A stretch of 13,593 nt of DNA from Gemmatimonadales bacterium. Lineage in GTDB: Bacteria > Gemmatimonadota > Gemmatimonadetes > Gemmatimonadales > GWC2-71-9. The notes below the pieces were generated by a model. It did not search any database, was not told the DNA's origin, and saw only the letters and a list, made by a program, of their open reading frames with translations. This document shows positions 1 through 7,117 of the stretch, piece after piece. Made by a program: the position numbers and the translations under genes. Each line of letters opens with the position of its first letter. Within the stretch, counting starts at the first letter, position 1. The stretch is from contig JACCSZ010000257.1 in NCBI GenBank assembly GCA_013812695.1, forward strand, positions 1 to 13,593. The letters run 5' to 3'.

Positions 1-1241
1 TCCTCGGCCGCGAGGGGTACGTGCGCGCCGACGATCCCGCCGAGGCCGACGTGATGCTCGTGAACACGTGCGCGGTGCGTGACAACGCCGAGCAACGCGT
101 GATCGGCCGGATGGGCGAGCTCCAACGCCACAAGCGCCCGGGCGACGTGCTCGGGGTCGTCGGGTGCATGGCGCAGCGGCTTGGGCCCGCCCTGCTGGAG
201 CAGGTGCCGCGCGTGGACCTGGTGGTGGGGCCCGATGCGTATCGGAATCTTCCCGAGCTGATCGGCGTGGCCGCGCAGGGCCAGCGCGCGTCCGATACCG
301 GCTTCCGGAGCTGGGAACACTACGAAGACGTGCCGCCGGTGCGCGAAAAAGGTCCGACGGCCTACGTCACGGTACAACGCGGATGTGACTACCGCTGCAC
401 GTTCTGCATCGTGCCGTACACCCGCGGTCCCGAGCGGAGTCGGCTGCTCGAAGACGTGGTGCGCGAGGTCGAAGGGTTGGCGGCCGACGATACCACCGAG
501 GTCACGCTCCTCGGCCAGACGGTCAACAGCTACCACGACGGCCGGCACGATTTCGCCGACCTGCTCCGGGCGCTCGGGCGGGTGGACGGTATCCGCCGCG
601 TGCGGTTCACCAGCCCGTATCCCACCGAGTTCACGCCGCGTGTCATCGAGGCCATGGCGGACACGCCCTCGGTGTGCGAGCACGTGCATCTGCCGGTGCA
701 GAGCGGCTCGGACGCGGTGCTCCGCCGCATGCTTCGGCGGTACACCCGCGCGCGGTACCTCGAGGTGGTAAGCCGGCTACGCGGGGCCATGCCTGGCATC
801 ACCGTCTCGACCGACATCATCGTCGGCTTCCCGGGGGAGACCGATGCCCAGTTCGCGGAGACGCTCAGCCTGATCACCGATGCCGACTTCGACGACGCGT
901 ACACCTTCAAGTATTCGATCCGCGAGGGGACGCCCGCCGTCCGGCTGCCCGATCGCGTCCCGGACGAGCTGGCGTCGGCGCGGCTCGAGCGGCTCATCGA
1001 GACCGTGCGCGCCCATGTGCGGCGAAAGAACGTCGAGCGTGTGGGCCAGACCCACGAGGTGCTGGTCGAGCGTCCCGCGCGCCGTGGCGGTCTCATGCTC
1101 GGCCGCACCCGTACCAATCGGCTCGTGCTGCTCGACCTGCCGCCGGCCGCGGCGGGAGAGTACCACACGTGCCGGCTTACGGGCACGACCGGGTCCACCT
1201 TCACCGGGGCGGTGGTCACGCCGGCACTGGCGGTCCTGTGA
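1..1241 (+). CDS. miaB: tRNA-2-methylthio-N6-dimethylallyladenosine synthase MiaB (5' partial)
   Basis: This is a radical-SAM methylthiotransferase that adds a methylthio group to i6A37 of tRNAs reading UNN codons. The reading frame is open from base 3, so the true start lies upstream; a GTG at 21 is internal, because the preceding residues (LGREGY) match the family. About 412 residues are visible. The N-terminal UPF0004 domain shows two of its three cluster cysteines, in NTCAVR (Cys codon at 69) and GCMAQ (codon at 165); the first cysteine is off the window. The radical-SAM CxxxCxxC motif has Cys codons at 384, 396 and 405, followed by the family-typical YTRGPERSR. Near the C-terminus, from about base 1040, a TRAM-like RNA-binding domain begins at VGQTHEVLVE. 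NTCAVR and the PYTRG context favour MiaB over RimO or MtaB. The gene overlaps comFB by four bases (GTGA). Confidence 0.96.
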   Translation, partial: LGREGYVRADDPAEADVMLVNTCAVRDNAEQRVIGRMGELQRHKRPGDVLGVVGCMAQRLGPALLEQVPRVDLVVGPDAYRNLPELIGVAAQGQRASDTGFRSWEHYEDVPPVREKGPTAYVTVQRGCDYRCTFCIVPYTRGPERSRLLEDVVREVEGLAADDTTEVTLLGQTVNSYHDGRHDFADLLRALGRVDGIRRVRFTSPYPTEFTPRVIEAMADTPSVCEHVHLPVQSGSDAVLRRMLRRYTRARYLEVVSRLRGAMPGITVSTDIIVGFPGETDAQFAETLSLITDADFDDAYTFKYSIREGTPAVRLPDRVPDELASARLERLIETVRAHVRRKNVERVGQTHEVLVERPARRGGLMLGRTRTNRLVLLDLPPAAAGEYHTCRLTGTTGSTFTGAVVTPALAVL

Positions 1242-1525
1242 TTCACAACCTGGCGGAGGAGCATGTGCAGGCCGCGTACGAGGCGATCCATTCCCGCTTC
1301 CCCGACTTCTGCGGCTGCGACCTCTGTCACGACGACGTCATGGTCTACGCCCTCAACCGGGTGCCGGCCCGGTACGTGTCGAGCCGCGTGGGATCGGTTC
1401 TGACGGAGGTCAACCTCGAGAAGGATCAGAACCGCGCCACCATCGATGTGGCTGTGATGGACGGCCTGCGCAAGATCGCGCTCTCGCCCCGCTGCGGCCG
1501 GCGCCGGGACACGCGGCCGAGCTGA
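1238..1525 (+). CDS. comFB: ComFB family protein (late competence development protein)
   Basis: This is a 95-residue protein starting at a GTG that overlaps the miaB stop as GTGA. It matches the ComFB family over nearly its whole length: an N-terminal helix (HNLAEEHVQAAYEAI), a cysteine cluster FCGCDLC (C25, C27, C30) with a further cysteine at 86, then the conserved stretch ALNRVPARYV and a C-terminal helix. The cysteines are probably zinc ligands, as in Bacillus ComFB. The family was named from the B. subtilis comF operon, where its role is unclear. More recent work on cyanobacterial members, as I recall it, describes binding of cyclic di-nucleotides. No comFA or comFC is next to it here, but comEC starts 16 bases downstream, so a link to DNA uptake or its regulation is a reasonable inference. 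The start is chosen because it gives the family-typical length and a coupled junction. Confidence 0.85.
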   Translation: MIHNLAEEHVQAAYEAIHSRFPDFCGCDLCHDDVMVYALNRVPARYVSSRVGSVLTEVNLEKDQNRATIDVAVMDGLRKIALSPRCGRRRDTRPS

Positions 1526-1541
1526 CGTCCGGCCGGCCGCG

Positions 1542-3785
1542 ATGACGCCGCGGCCGGCGCTGCTGTTCACGCTCTGCTACGGGGCCGGTCTCGCGACCGG
1601 CCTTCTACGTTTCGGCACCCCGCTGGGGGCGATTCCGATTGTCGGCGCGGCCATCCTCGTCAAGCGCCCGCTGCCGATCCTGCTCGCTACCGCCACGGCG
1701 TTTGGCCGGGCGAGTGGCGAGCTGGCGCGGGCGGCGGAGGGCGAACGGTGCACAGCGCGGCTCCATCCGGGTCGCTGGCGGCTCAGCGTGCGCCTGGCCG
1801 AGCCGGTGACCAACGCCGGTGGACGCGTACAGCTCGAGCCGCTCGGTGCCGGGTGCAGCGGGGAGGTCGCGGGCCGCTGGCCCCCGGGAACGGCCGCCGC
1901 CGCCGGTCTGACGGGCCGCGTCGAAGCGACATGGATCCCGCGGTCGGGCACCGCGGGGCGACCGGGTGGGATGCTGGTCGTGCAGGGCGCGGATCGTCCG
2001 ACAGGAACCCCCTCGCCGAGCGCGCGTCTCCGGTCCTGGCTGGCCGGCGCCAGCCTCGCGATGTACGGCGCCCGGGCACCGCTGGTCGACGCCTTGATGC
2101 TCGGGCGGCGCGGCGGCATCGATCCCGAGCTGCAGGAACGGTTCGCGCGGTCCGGCCTCGTGCATTTGCTCTCCATCTCCGGGTTTCACGTCGGGCTGAT
2201 CGCCGCGTGGGTGTTCCTCGTCGCCCGGCTGCTGGGTGGCAGCCGCGAGCCCGCACTCATCCTCGCGGCGCTCGTGAGCACAGCTTACGTCGCGTTTCTC
2301 GGCTGGCCCGCACCGGCCACACGCGCGGCGGCGCTCGCCATCGTGCTCGCCCGCAGCCGCGTGTGCCAGCGGCACGTGCGCGCCGACGAGCTGCTGGCTG
2401 CCACCTGCCTGATCGTGTTGCTGATCGACCCGTGGGCGGTGCTCGACCTCGGTGGGTGGCTCTCCGCCGCCGCGCTGTGGGGCGCCACACGGTTCAGCCG
2501 GTGGACTGACGGCGCGCTCGGCCGGGGCTTCGGGTGGCGCACGCTCGGCTCGTCCGTCGGCGCCACCCTCGCCACCGCGCCGATCACCGCGTGGGCACTC
2601 GGCACGGTCGCGCCGATCGGCATCGCGCTCAACTTCCTCGCGATCCCGATCGCCGCGGTCGCCGTGCCCGGTGTCCTGGTGAGCCTGCTGCTGTATCCGG
2701 TAGCCGCGCCGATCGCGCACGCCTTCGCGGCCGGCGCGGGACTCGGGCTGCACCTGCTCGAACTCGTAGCGGGCGCCGGTGCCGCCATGCCCGGCGGCCA
2801 TCAGGTGCTGGAGCCGGGCCAGCTTCGTACGTCGCTGCCCTGGGTGGCCGGGTTGGCGATCGGTCTCTGGACGGCGGCATTCCGGAACACCGTGCGCGAA
2901 GCGGGACGCCGGGCGGGCTGGGCCTTGACGCTGGTGCTGTGGCTGGGACTCGCACGTGCCTCGGTGTTCGCCGCGCCTGACGGCGGCCGGAGCCTCACGT
3001 TACATTTTCTCGACGTCGGCCAGGGCGATGCCGCAGCCATTCGCACCCCATCGGGAAGGTGGATCCTGGTGGATGCGGGTCCCGCGGGCAGGGGAGCGGA
3101 CGCCGGGCGGCGGGTGGTGGTGCCGTTTCTCGAGCGGCAGGGCGCGCGGGCGCTGTCGCTCGCCGTCGTCTCACACGCGCATGCCGATCACCTGGGCGGC
3201 TTGCCGGCGGTGTTGTCGCGGGTGCCGGCGCGGCTGGTGCTCGAGCCGGCCGCGGCCGTGCCGGATCCCGTGTACGCCCGGTTTCTGGACGGCCTGCACA
3301 CCGCAGGCGTCGCGTGGCACGCCGCGCGCGCCGGCGAGCGGTTCGAGATCGACGGCGTCCGATGGTCCATCCTCCATCCCGTGCACGGATGGGCCGCGTG
3401 GGGCGAGGACATCAACGAGGATTCGCTCGTGCTCCTCATCGAGTACGGCGATTTCCAGGCGGTTTTCGCCGGCGACGCCGGCTTCCCCGCCGAAGCCGCG
3501 ATGCTCGCGCGGCTGCGCCGGGTGGATCTGCTCAAGGTCGGTCACCACGGCAGCCGCGGCAGCACCGGGAATGACTGGCTCACGGCGCTCGGACCCGCCG
3601 TGGCGGTGATCTCGCTCGGGCGGAACGACTACGGCCACCCCGCGCCGGCGACGCTCGCGCGGCTCGCGGCGCACCGGGTCGCGGTGCGCCGCACCGACCG
3701 CGAGGGCACGATCACCGTCGTGACGGACGGTCGGCGGATGACGGTTCGGTCCAGGGACGGCACGGCGATCTACGACGTGCGCTGA
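1542..3785 (+). CDS. comEC: ComEC/Rec2 family DNA-uptake channel protein
   Basis: This is a 747-residue polytopic inner-membrane protein of the ComEC/Rec2 family, which moves single-stranded DNA into the cytoplasm during natural transformation. The N-terminus has hydrophobic segments in residues 1-60, followed by a soluble OB-like stretch (about 65-150). The competence domain (about 180-455) carries the signature LLSISGFHVGLI near residue 209 and many membrane helices. The C-terminal metallo-beta-lactamase-like domain begins at LHFLDVGQGDA near 487 and contains HAHADHLGG (near 545), FAGDAG, VGHHGS (near 666) and a final YGHPAP. The HxHxDH metal motif is intact, so the domain could be a nuclease that degrades the non-transported strand, as proposed for the family. 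Length is typical of a complete ComEC. It follows comFB by 16 bases. The ATG at 1542 has only a weak upstream purine run. No other uptake gene (comEA, pil) is in the window. Confidence 0.96.
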   Translation: MTPRPALLFTLCYGAGLATGLLRFGTPLGAIPIVGAAILVKRPLPILLATATAFGRASGELARAAEGERCTARLHPGRWRLSVRLAEPVTNAGGRVQLEPLGAGCSGEVAGRWPPGTAAAAGLTGRVEATWIPRSGTAGRPGGMLVVQGADRPTGTPSPSARLRSWLAGASLAMYGARAPLVDALMLGRRGGIDPELQERFARSGLVHLLSISGFHVGLIAAWVFLVARLLGGSREPALILAALVSTAYVAFLGWPAPATRAAALAIVLARSRVCQRHVRADELLAATCLIVLLIDPWAVLDLGGWLSAAALWGATRFSRWTDGALGRGFGWRTLGSSVGATLATAPITAWALGTVAPIGIALNFLAIPIAAVAVPGVLVSLLLYPVAAPIAHAFAAGAGLGLHLLELVAGAGAAMPGGHQVLEPGQLRTSLPWVAGLAIGLWTAAFRNTVREAGRRAGWALTLVLWLGLARASVFAAPDGGRSLTLHFLDVGQGDAAAIRTPSGRWILVDAGPAGRGADAGRRVVVPFLERQGARALSLAVVSHAHADHLGGLPAVLSRVPARLVLEPAAAVPDPVYARFLDGLHTAGVAWHAARAGERFEIDGVRWSILHPVHGWAAWGEDINEDSLVLLIEYGDFQAVFAGDAGFPAEAAMLARLRRVDLLKVGHHGSRGSTGNDWLTALGPAVAVISLGRNDYGHPAPATLARLAAHRVAVRRTDREGTITVVTDGRRMTVRSRDGTAIYDVR

Positions 3786-3812
3786 CTTCTTCCATTGCGA
3801 CCCGGGGGCTCC

Positions 3813-4859
3813 GTGCAGACGTCGGTCACGACCATCGAGCGCTTCATTCTCGATCAGGAAGACCGCTATCCCGAGGCCACGGGGGAGCTGAGCAATCTGC
3901 TCTACGATATCGCGCTCGCGGCCAAGATCATCGCCGCAGCGATCCGCCGGGCAGGACTGGTCAACATTCTAGGGAAGCAGGGTGCGCAGAACGTGCAGGG
4001 CGAGGATCAGCAGAAGCTCGACGTGCTGGCCAACGAGACCATCAAGAACTGTCTCAAGCACACCGGGCGGGTCTGCGTCATGGGCAGCGAGGAAGACGAA
4101 GACATCATCCCCGTTCCGCCCGAATCCGCCGTCGGCAAGTACGCGGTCCTGTTCGATCCCCTCGACGGCTCGTCCAACCTCGACGTCAACTCCGCGGTGG
4201 GCACCATCTTCAGCATCCATCGCCGGGTGAGTATGGAAGGCCGCGGCACGGCGGCAGACGTGCTCCAGCCGGGCTGTCAGCAGGTGTCGGCGGGGTATGT
4301 CATGTACGGCTCGAGCACGATGCTGGTGTACACGACCGGCCAGGGCGCCCACGGCTTCACGCTCGATCCGACGATCGGCGAGTTTCTGCTCTCGCACGAA
4401 CGTATCATCACGCCTCGGGTGGGCAAATACTACAGCGTCAACGAGAGCAACTTCGGGCGCTGGGACCGCGGGGTGCAGGCCGCCGTGCGCGGGCTCAAGG
4501 GCGACATCGCGGAGGGCGTGCCGCCGAAGAACAGCCGCTACATCGGATCGCTCGTCGCCGACTTCCACCGGAATCTGATTGCGGGCGGGGTGTTCCTGTA
4601 TCCCTCCGACTCCAAGAACCCCGACGGCAAGCTGCGGCTGCTGTATGAAGCGAGTCCCATGGCGTTCATCGCGGAGCAGGCCGAAGGCAGCGCCACCGAT
4701 GGGATGAACCGCATTCTGGACATCGTACCGGACCGCCTGCACCAGCGGACGCCGCTGGTGATCGGCAGCCGCGAGGACGTCGGCTTCGTGGCCGACACGA
4801 TCCGGCGCGTTTCGAGTTCCGCGCGGGTGAGCGGCGGTGTCACCTCCCCGGCGCTCTGA
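3813..4859 (+). CDS. fbp: Fructose-1,6-bisphosphatase class I
   Basis: This enzyme hydrolyses fructose-1,6-bisphosphate to fructose-6-phosphate in gluconeogenesis or the Calvin cycle; it is cytosolic and usually a Mg-dependent tetramer. The 348-residue product has the full class I pattern: TTIERFILDQE at the N-terminus, GSEEDEDIIP (metal-ligand glutamates), FDPLDGSSNLDVN near residue 115 (the metal/phosphate signature), GYVMYGSSTMLVYTTGQG, YSVNESN, RYIGSLVADFHRN and the C-terminal KLRLLYEASPMAFIAEQA block with DIVPDRLHQRTPLVIGS. I place the start at the GTG at 3813, because it follows a GGGGG run by four bases and gives the family-like MQTSVTTIERF beginning; a TTG at 3795 would add six residues. 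It lies 27 bases after comEC, so it may be co-transcribed, although the functions are unrelated. The inverted repeat downstream probably marks the end of this transcript. Confidence 0.96.
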   Translation: MQTSVTTIERFILDQEDRYPEATGELSNLLYDIALAAKIIAAAIRRAGLVNILGKQGAQNVQGEDQQKLDVLANETIKNCLKHTGRVCVMGSEEDEDIIPVPPESAVGKYAVLFDPLDGSSNLDVNSAVGTIFSIHRRVSMEGRGTAADVLQPGCQQVSAGYVMYGSSTMLVYTTGQGAHGFTLDPTIGEFLLSHERIITPRVGKYYSVNESNFGRWDRGVQAAVRGLKGDIAEGVPPKNSRYIGSLVADFHRNLIAGGVFLYPSDSKNPDGKLRLLYEASPMAFIAEQAEGSATDGMNRILDIVPDRLHQRTPLVIGSREDVGFVADTIRRVSSSARVSGGVTSPAL

Positions 4860-4897
4860 CTCCCAGTATGTACGGGAGCACGTCGCACCCGCCCGTT

Positions 4898-4979
4898 GTC
4901 ATCCCGAGCGCAGCGAGGGACCTTTTCCGCCGCAGGTCGAGCGCCGTCTGGCAAGTTCCCTCGCTCCGCTCGGGATGAC
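4898..4979. repeat. Imperfect 27-bp inverted repeat between fbp and the mutase gene
   Basis: The left arm (4898-4924) and right arm (4953-4979) are reverse complements at 25 of 27 positions (mismatches at arm positions 14 and 24), separated by a 28-base spacer. Each arm begins GTCATCCCGAGCG at its outer end and is itself partly palindromic. From memory, elements with the core TCATCCYGAGCGNAGCGA are dispersed in many copies in environmental bacterial genomes; copy number here cannot be checked. The RNA would fold into a long stable stem and could end fbp transcription, although no clean U-run follows the right arm. The right arm supplies an in-frame TGA (4976-4978) just upstream of the mutase start. 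Confidence 0.85.
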
Positions 4980-4987
4980 TGCGTGAC

Positions 4988-6529
4988 ATGAGCATCCGTC
5001 CCGTCTATGGCCCCGGCGACTGGGCCGGGAGTCCCGAGCGCGACCTCGGCCGCCCCGGCGAGTTTCCCTTCACCCGCGGCGTCTACCCCGACATGTACGC
5101 CGGCCGGCTCTGGACCATGCGGCAGTACGCCGGGTTCGGCACCGCGCAGGAAACCAACCACCGGTTCCGCCGGCTGCTGGCGGCGGGACAGGTCGGCCTG
5201 TCGACGGCGTTCGACCTCCCGACCCAGATGGGCTACGACTCCGACCATCCCATGGCGGAGGGCGAGGTGGGGCGGGTGGGTGTGGCGATCGACACCGTGG
5301 ACGACCTGGCGGATCTGTTCACCGGGATTCCGCTCGACCGGGTCTCGACGTCGATGACCATCAACGCCACCGCGGCCATCCTGCTCGCCATGTACGTCGT
5401 GGTCGGCGAGGAGCAGGGAGTGGGCCGCGCCCAGCTGACCGGGACGGTGCAGAACGACGTGCTCAAGGAGTACATCGCGAGGGGCACGTACATCTATCCG
5501 GCGGGCCCGTCGCTCCGCCTCGTCGCCGACATCTTCCGGTTCGTGAGCGACGAAGGCATGAGCTTCAATCCCATCTCGATCAGCGGCTATCACATGCGCG
5601 AGGCGGGTGCGACGGCCGTCCAGGAAGTCGGCTTCACGCTGGCCAACGCGCTGGAGTATGTCCGAGTGGCCGTGGAGGCCGGCCTCCCGGTCGATGCGTT
5701 CGGGCCCCGGCTCTCGTTCTTCTTCGCCAGTCACAACGACCTGTTCGAGGAGACCGCCAAGTTCCGGGCAGCGCGCCGACTGTGGGCCCGACTCGTCCGC
5801 GAGCGGTACGGCGCGGGCGATGCCACCGCCCGGCTGCGCTTCCACACCCAGACCGGCGGGGTCACGCTGCAGGCGCAGCAGCCGCTCACCAACGTCGTGC
5901 GGGTGACGGTTCAGGCGCTCGCCGCGGTGCTCGGCGGCACCCAGTCGCTCCATACGAACGGCTACGACGAAGCCTTGGCCCTGCCGACCGAGCAGTCGGC
6001 CACGCTGGCGCTCCGGACCCAGCAGATCCTCGGGCACGAGAGCGGAGTGACCAGGGTGATCGATCCGCTGGCGGGCAGCTACTACGTCGAAAGCCTCACC
6101 GACGCGATCGAGGCGGGCGCGCGCGAGCTGGTCGCCAAGGTGGACGCGCTCGGCGGCGCGGCGCGCGCCATCGAGCTCGGGTTTTTCCAGGAGGCCATCG
6201 CCCGGAGTGCGTACGAGATCCAGCAGGCGCAGGAATCGGGCGAAATGGTGGTGGTCGGCGTCAACCGGTTCACGGACGATTCGCCGCCGCCGGCGATCGA
6301 CACCCCTGATTTCTCGGCGCTCGAAGCGCACCAGAATGCGCGCCTCGCCGCCACCCGCGGCCGCCGCGATGCCACCGCGGTGCATGCCTCCTTGGCCGCG
6401 CTCCGTACCGCGGCCGCGGGGACCTCCGCCCTGATGCCCTCCATCCTCACCGCTGTCCGCTCCCGCACCACCCTCGGCGAGATCAGCGACACGCTACGGG
6501 AGGTGTGGGGTGTGTACCGGCCGGCGTGA
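4988..6529 (+). CDS. Methylmalonyl-CoA mutase large (alpha) subunit, catalytic domain only
   Basis: This is the substrate-binding TIM-barrel subunit of an adenosylcobalamin-dependent acyl-CoA mutase that interconverts methylmalonyl-CoA and succinyl-CoA in propionate metabolism. The 513 residues include FPFTRGVYPDMY, TMRQYAGFGTAQETN, AFDLPTQMGYDSDHP, TGTVQNDVLKEYIARGTYIY, SISGYHMREAGA, RLSFFFASHND and GTQSLHTNGYDEALALPT. By memory alignment with the Propionibacterium enzyme, Y47 and R177 match Tyr89 and Arg207, which favour methylmalonyl over isobutyryl substrates; Y201 and H202 match the active-site Tyr243/His244. There is no C-terminal cobalamin-binding domain (no DxHxxG), so a separate small subunit must exist outside the window. 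The protein starts within the segment equivalent to GxPIKPLYTPED in related alpha subunits, so it appears some 25-40 residues short at the N-terminus. An in-frame stop from the preceding repeat blocks any longer frame. No good ribosome-binding site is visible. Confidence 0.93.
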   Translation: MSIRPVYGPGDWAGSPERDLGRPGEFPFTRGVYPDMYAGRLWTMRQYAGFGTAQETNHRFRRLLAAGQVGLSTAFDLPTQMGYDSDHPMAEGEVGRVGVAIDTVDDLADLFTGIPLDRVSTSMTINATAAILLAMYVVVGEEQGVGRAQLTGTVQNDVLKEYIARGTYIYPAGPSLRLVADIFRFVSDEGMSFNPISISGYHMREAGATAVQEVGFTLANALEYVRVAVEAGLPVDAFGPRLSFFFASHNDLFEETAKFRAARRLWARLVRERYGAGDATARLRFHTQTGGVTLQAQQPLTNVVRVTVQALAAVLGGTQSLHTNGYDEALALPTEQSATLALRTQQILGHESGVTRVIDPLAGSYYVESLTDAIEAGARELVAKVDALGGAARAIELGFFQEAIARSAYEIQQAQESGEMVVVGVNRFTDDSPPPAIDTPDFSALEAHQNARLAATRGRRDATAVHASLAALRTAAAGTSALMPSILTAVRSRTTLGEISDTLREVWGVYRPA

Positions 6530-6552
6530 TTTTGCTCACCTGGGGTGGGATA

Positions 6553-6580
6553 CGGCTCGCGCTCGGGAGAAAACGAGCCG
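6553..6580 (+). other. Small hairpin after the mutase gene (possible weak terminator)
   Basis: The heptamers CGGCTCG (6553-6559) and CGAGCCG (6574-6580) are perfect reverse complements with a 14-base loop. A nested alternative pairs GCTCG (6561-6565) with CGAGC (6574-6578). It lies 24 bases after the mutase stop codon, where a terminator would be expected, but no U-tract follows, so intrinsic termination is doubtful. It is also just outside the left terminal repeat of the GxxExxY cassette. Confidence 0.35.
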
Positions 6581-6592
6581 CAACCTACTCTT

Positions 6593-7006
6593 ATGATTCA
6601 CCACGGAGACACGGAGTGCACGGAGGAAAGCGATGGGGTGCTTTCTGGGCAAATCGTCGGCGCGGCAGTCGAAGTACATCGTCGGTTGGGTCCCGGATTG
6701 TTGGAGTCGAGCTATCAGAGATGTCTGGCGCACGAGCTGACACTTCGAGGCTTGCGATGGGAGCAGCAACGGGAAGTGCCGCTTTGTTACAAAGGGGTCG
6801 TCCTTCGCAGTAGTTATCGCATCGACTTCCTGGCGGAGCAGCGTGTTGTGGTCGAGGTGAAGTCCATCGAGCTAGTTCAACCGATTCATCGCGCTCAACT
6901 TCTGACTTACCTCAAGATTCTAGATCTTCGAGTGAGATTGCTCATAAACTTCAACGTCGAGACACTCTTTCGCGGGGTCCGACGAATGGTCAACGGCTAT
7001 TCATAG
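6593..7006 (+). CDS. GxxExxY family protein, PD-(D/E)XK nuclease-like
   Basis: This is a 137-residue protein of the GxxExxY family (related to PDDEXK_3). Visible marks are the name-giving G35-L-L-E38-S-S-Y41, preceded by IVGAAVEVHRRLGPG. A nuclease-like core follows: Y75-R-I-D78, then VVVEVKSIE with E88 and K90 (the (D/E)xK pair), then Q102-L-L-T-Y106, resembling the Q-x-x-x-Y element of RecB-type folds. The end, VRLLINFNVETLFRGVRRMV, is also family-typical. Biological function is not established. The start at ATG 6593 is chosen because the resulting MIHHGDTECTEE beginning recurs in the family as I remember it; residues 2-11 are encoded by the left terminal repeat. An upstream GTG at 6545 is open but adds unfamiliar residues. 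No convincing ribosome-binding site is seen. Base composition is near 50% GC with codons such as CTA, ATA and AGA, unlike both neighbours, which suggests transfer. Confidence 0.88.
   Translation: MIHHGDTECTEESDGVLSGQIVGAAVEVHRRLGPGLLESSYQRCLAHELTLRGLRWEQQREVPLCYKGVVLRSSYRIDFLAEQRVVVEVKSIELVQPIHRAQLLTYLKILDLRVRLLINFNVETLFRGVRRMVNGYS
6597..6626 (+). repeat. Left terminal inverted repeat, overlapping the GxxExxY reading frame
   Basis: This end contains three CACGGAG units (beginning at 6602, 6610 and 6619). It lies just inside the coding sequence, so it encodes residues 2-11 (IHHGDTECTE) of the protein. It pairs with the repeat at 7009-7037 with seven mismatches in 29 positions. Confidence 0.8.
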
Positions 7007-7008
7007 CC

Positions 7009-7037
7009 CACTGTGGCCTCTGTGCCTCTGTGGTGAA
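7009..7037 (-). repeat. Right terminal inverted repeat of the GxxExxY cassette
   Basis: This end begins two bases after the GxxExxY stop codon and finishes with GTGGTGAA, the reverse complement of the outer end of the left repeat. It contains CTGTGGC, CTCTGTGC and CTCTGTGG as degenerate tandem units. In the transcript it could pair with the 5' end of the same mRNA. Confidence 0.8.
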
Positions 7038-7117
7038 CCCGTGCCAGAAGGCTTGAGGCGCCGGCCACAGGCGGCTAAGTTTCGCCGCTGATTTCGTTTA
7101 TCCCCCAGCGAGCGTAC

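Larger units (their letters stand above)
6597..7037. mobile_element. 441-bp cassette with terminal inverted repeats carrying the GxxExxY gene
   Basis: The left end (6597-6625) starts TTCACCACGGAGACACGGAG. The right end (7009-7037), read on the other strand, starts TTCACCACAGAGGCACAGAG. The two 29-base ends agree at 22 positions, including the first eight. Inside each end a 7-9 base unit (CACGGAG on the left, CTCTGTG on the right) recurs about three times. The ends enclose one gene and nothing else. I see no target-site duplication (flanks CTCTTATGA on the left and CCCGTGCC on the right do not match) and no transposase, so mobility is inferred from the ends, the foreign composition and the recurrence of such repeats around this family in other genomes as I recall it. 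Confidence 0.65.

Noticed and set aside
4860..4987. Possible cobalamin riboswitch before the B12-dependent mutase
   Set aside because: The 128-base gap is mostly the inverted repeat. I see no B12-box-like sequence and no room for the conserved core.
4538..6385. Long - strand open frame of 615 codons opposite the mutase gene
   Set aside because: It is the antisense of a gene with clear family motifs, runs through the inverted repeat element, and its composition is the Arg/Gly/Glu-rich pattern typical of high-GC shadow frames.
6597..6626. CACGGAG tandem units as a possible CRISPR or minisatellite array
   Set aside because: There are only three short degenerate units with no spacers, and the matching inverted copy at 7009-7037 shows they are terminal repeats.
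7038..7117. Promoter for the fmdB-argS operon
   Set aside because: A promoter is expected here, but no pair of boxes with proper spacing stands out, so I do not annotate one.
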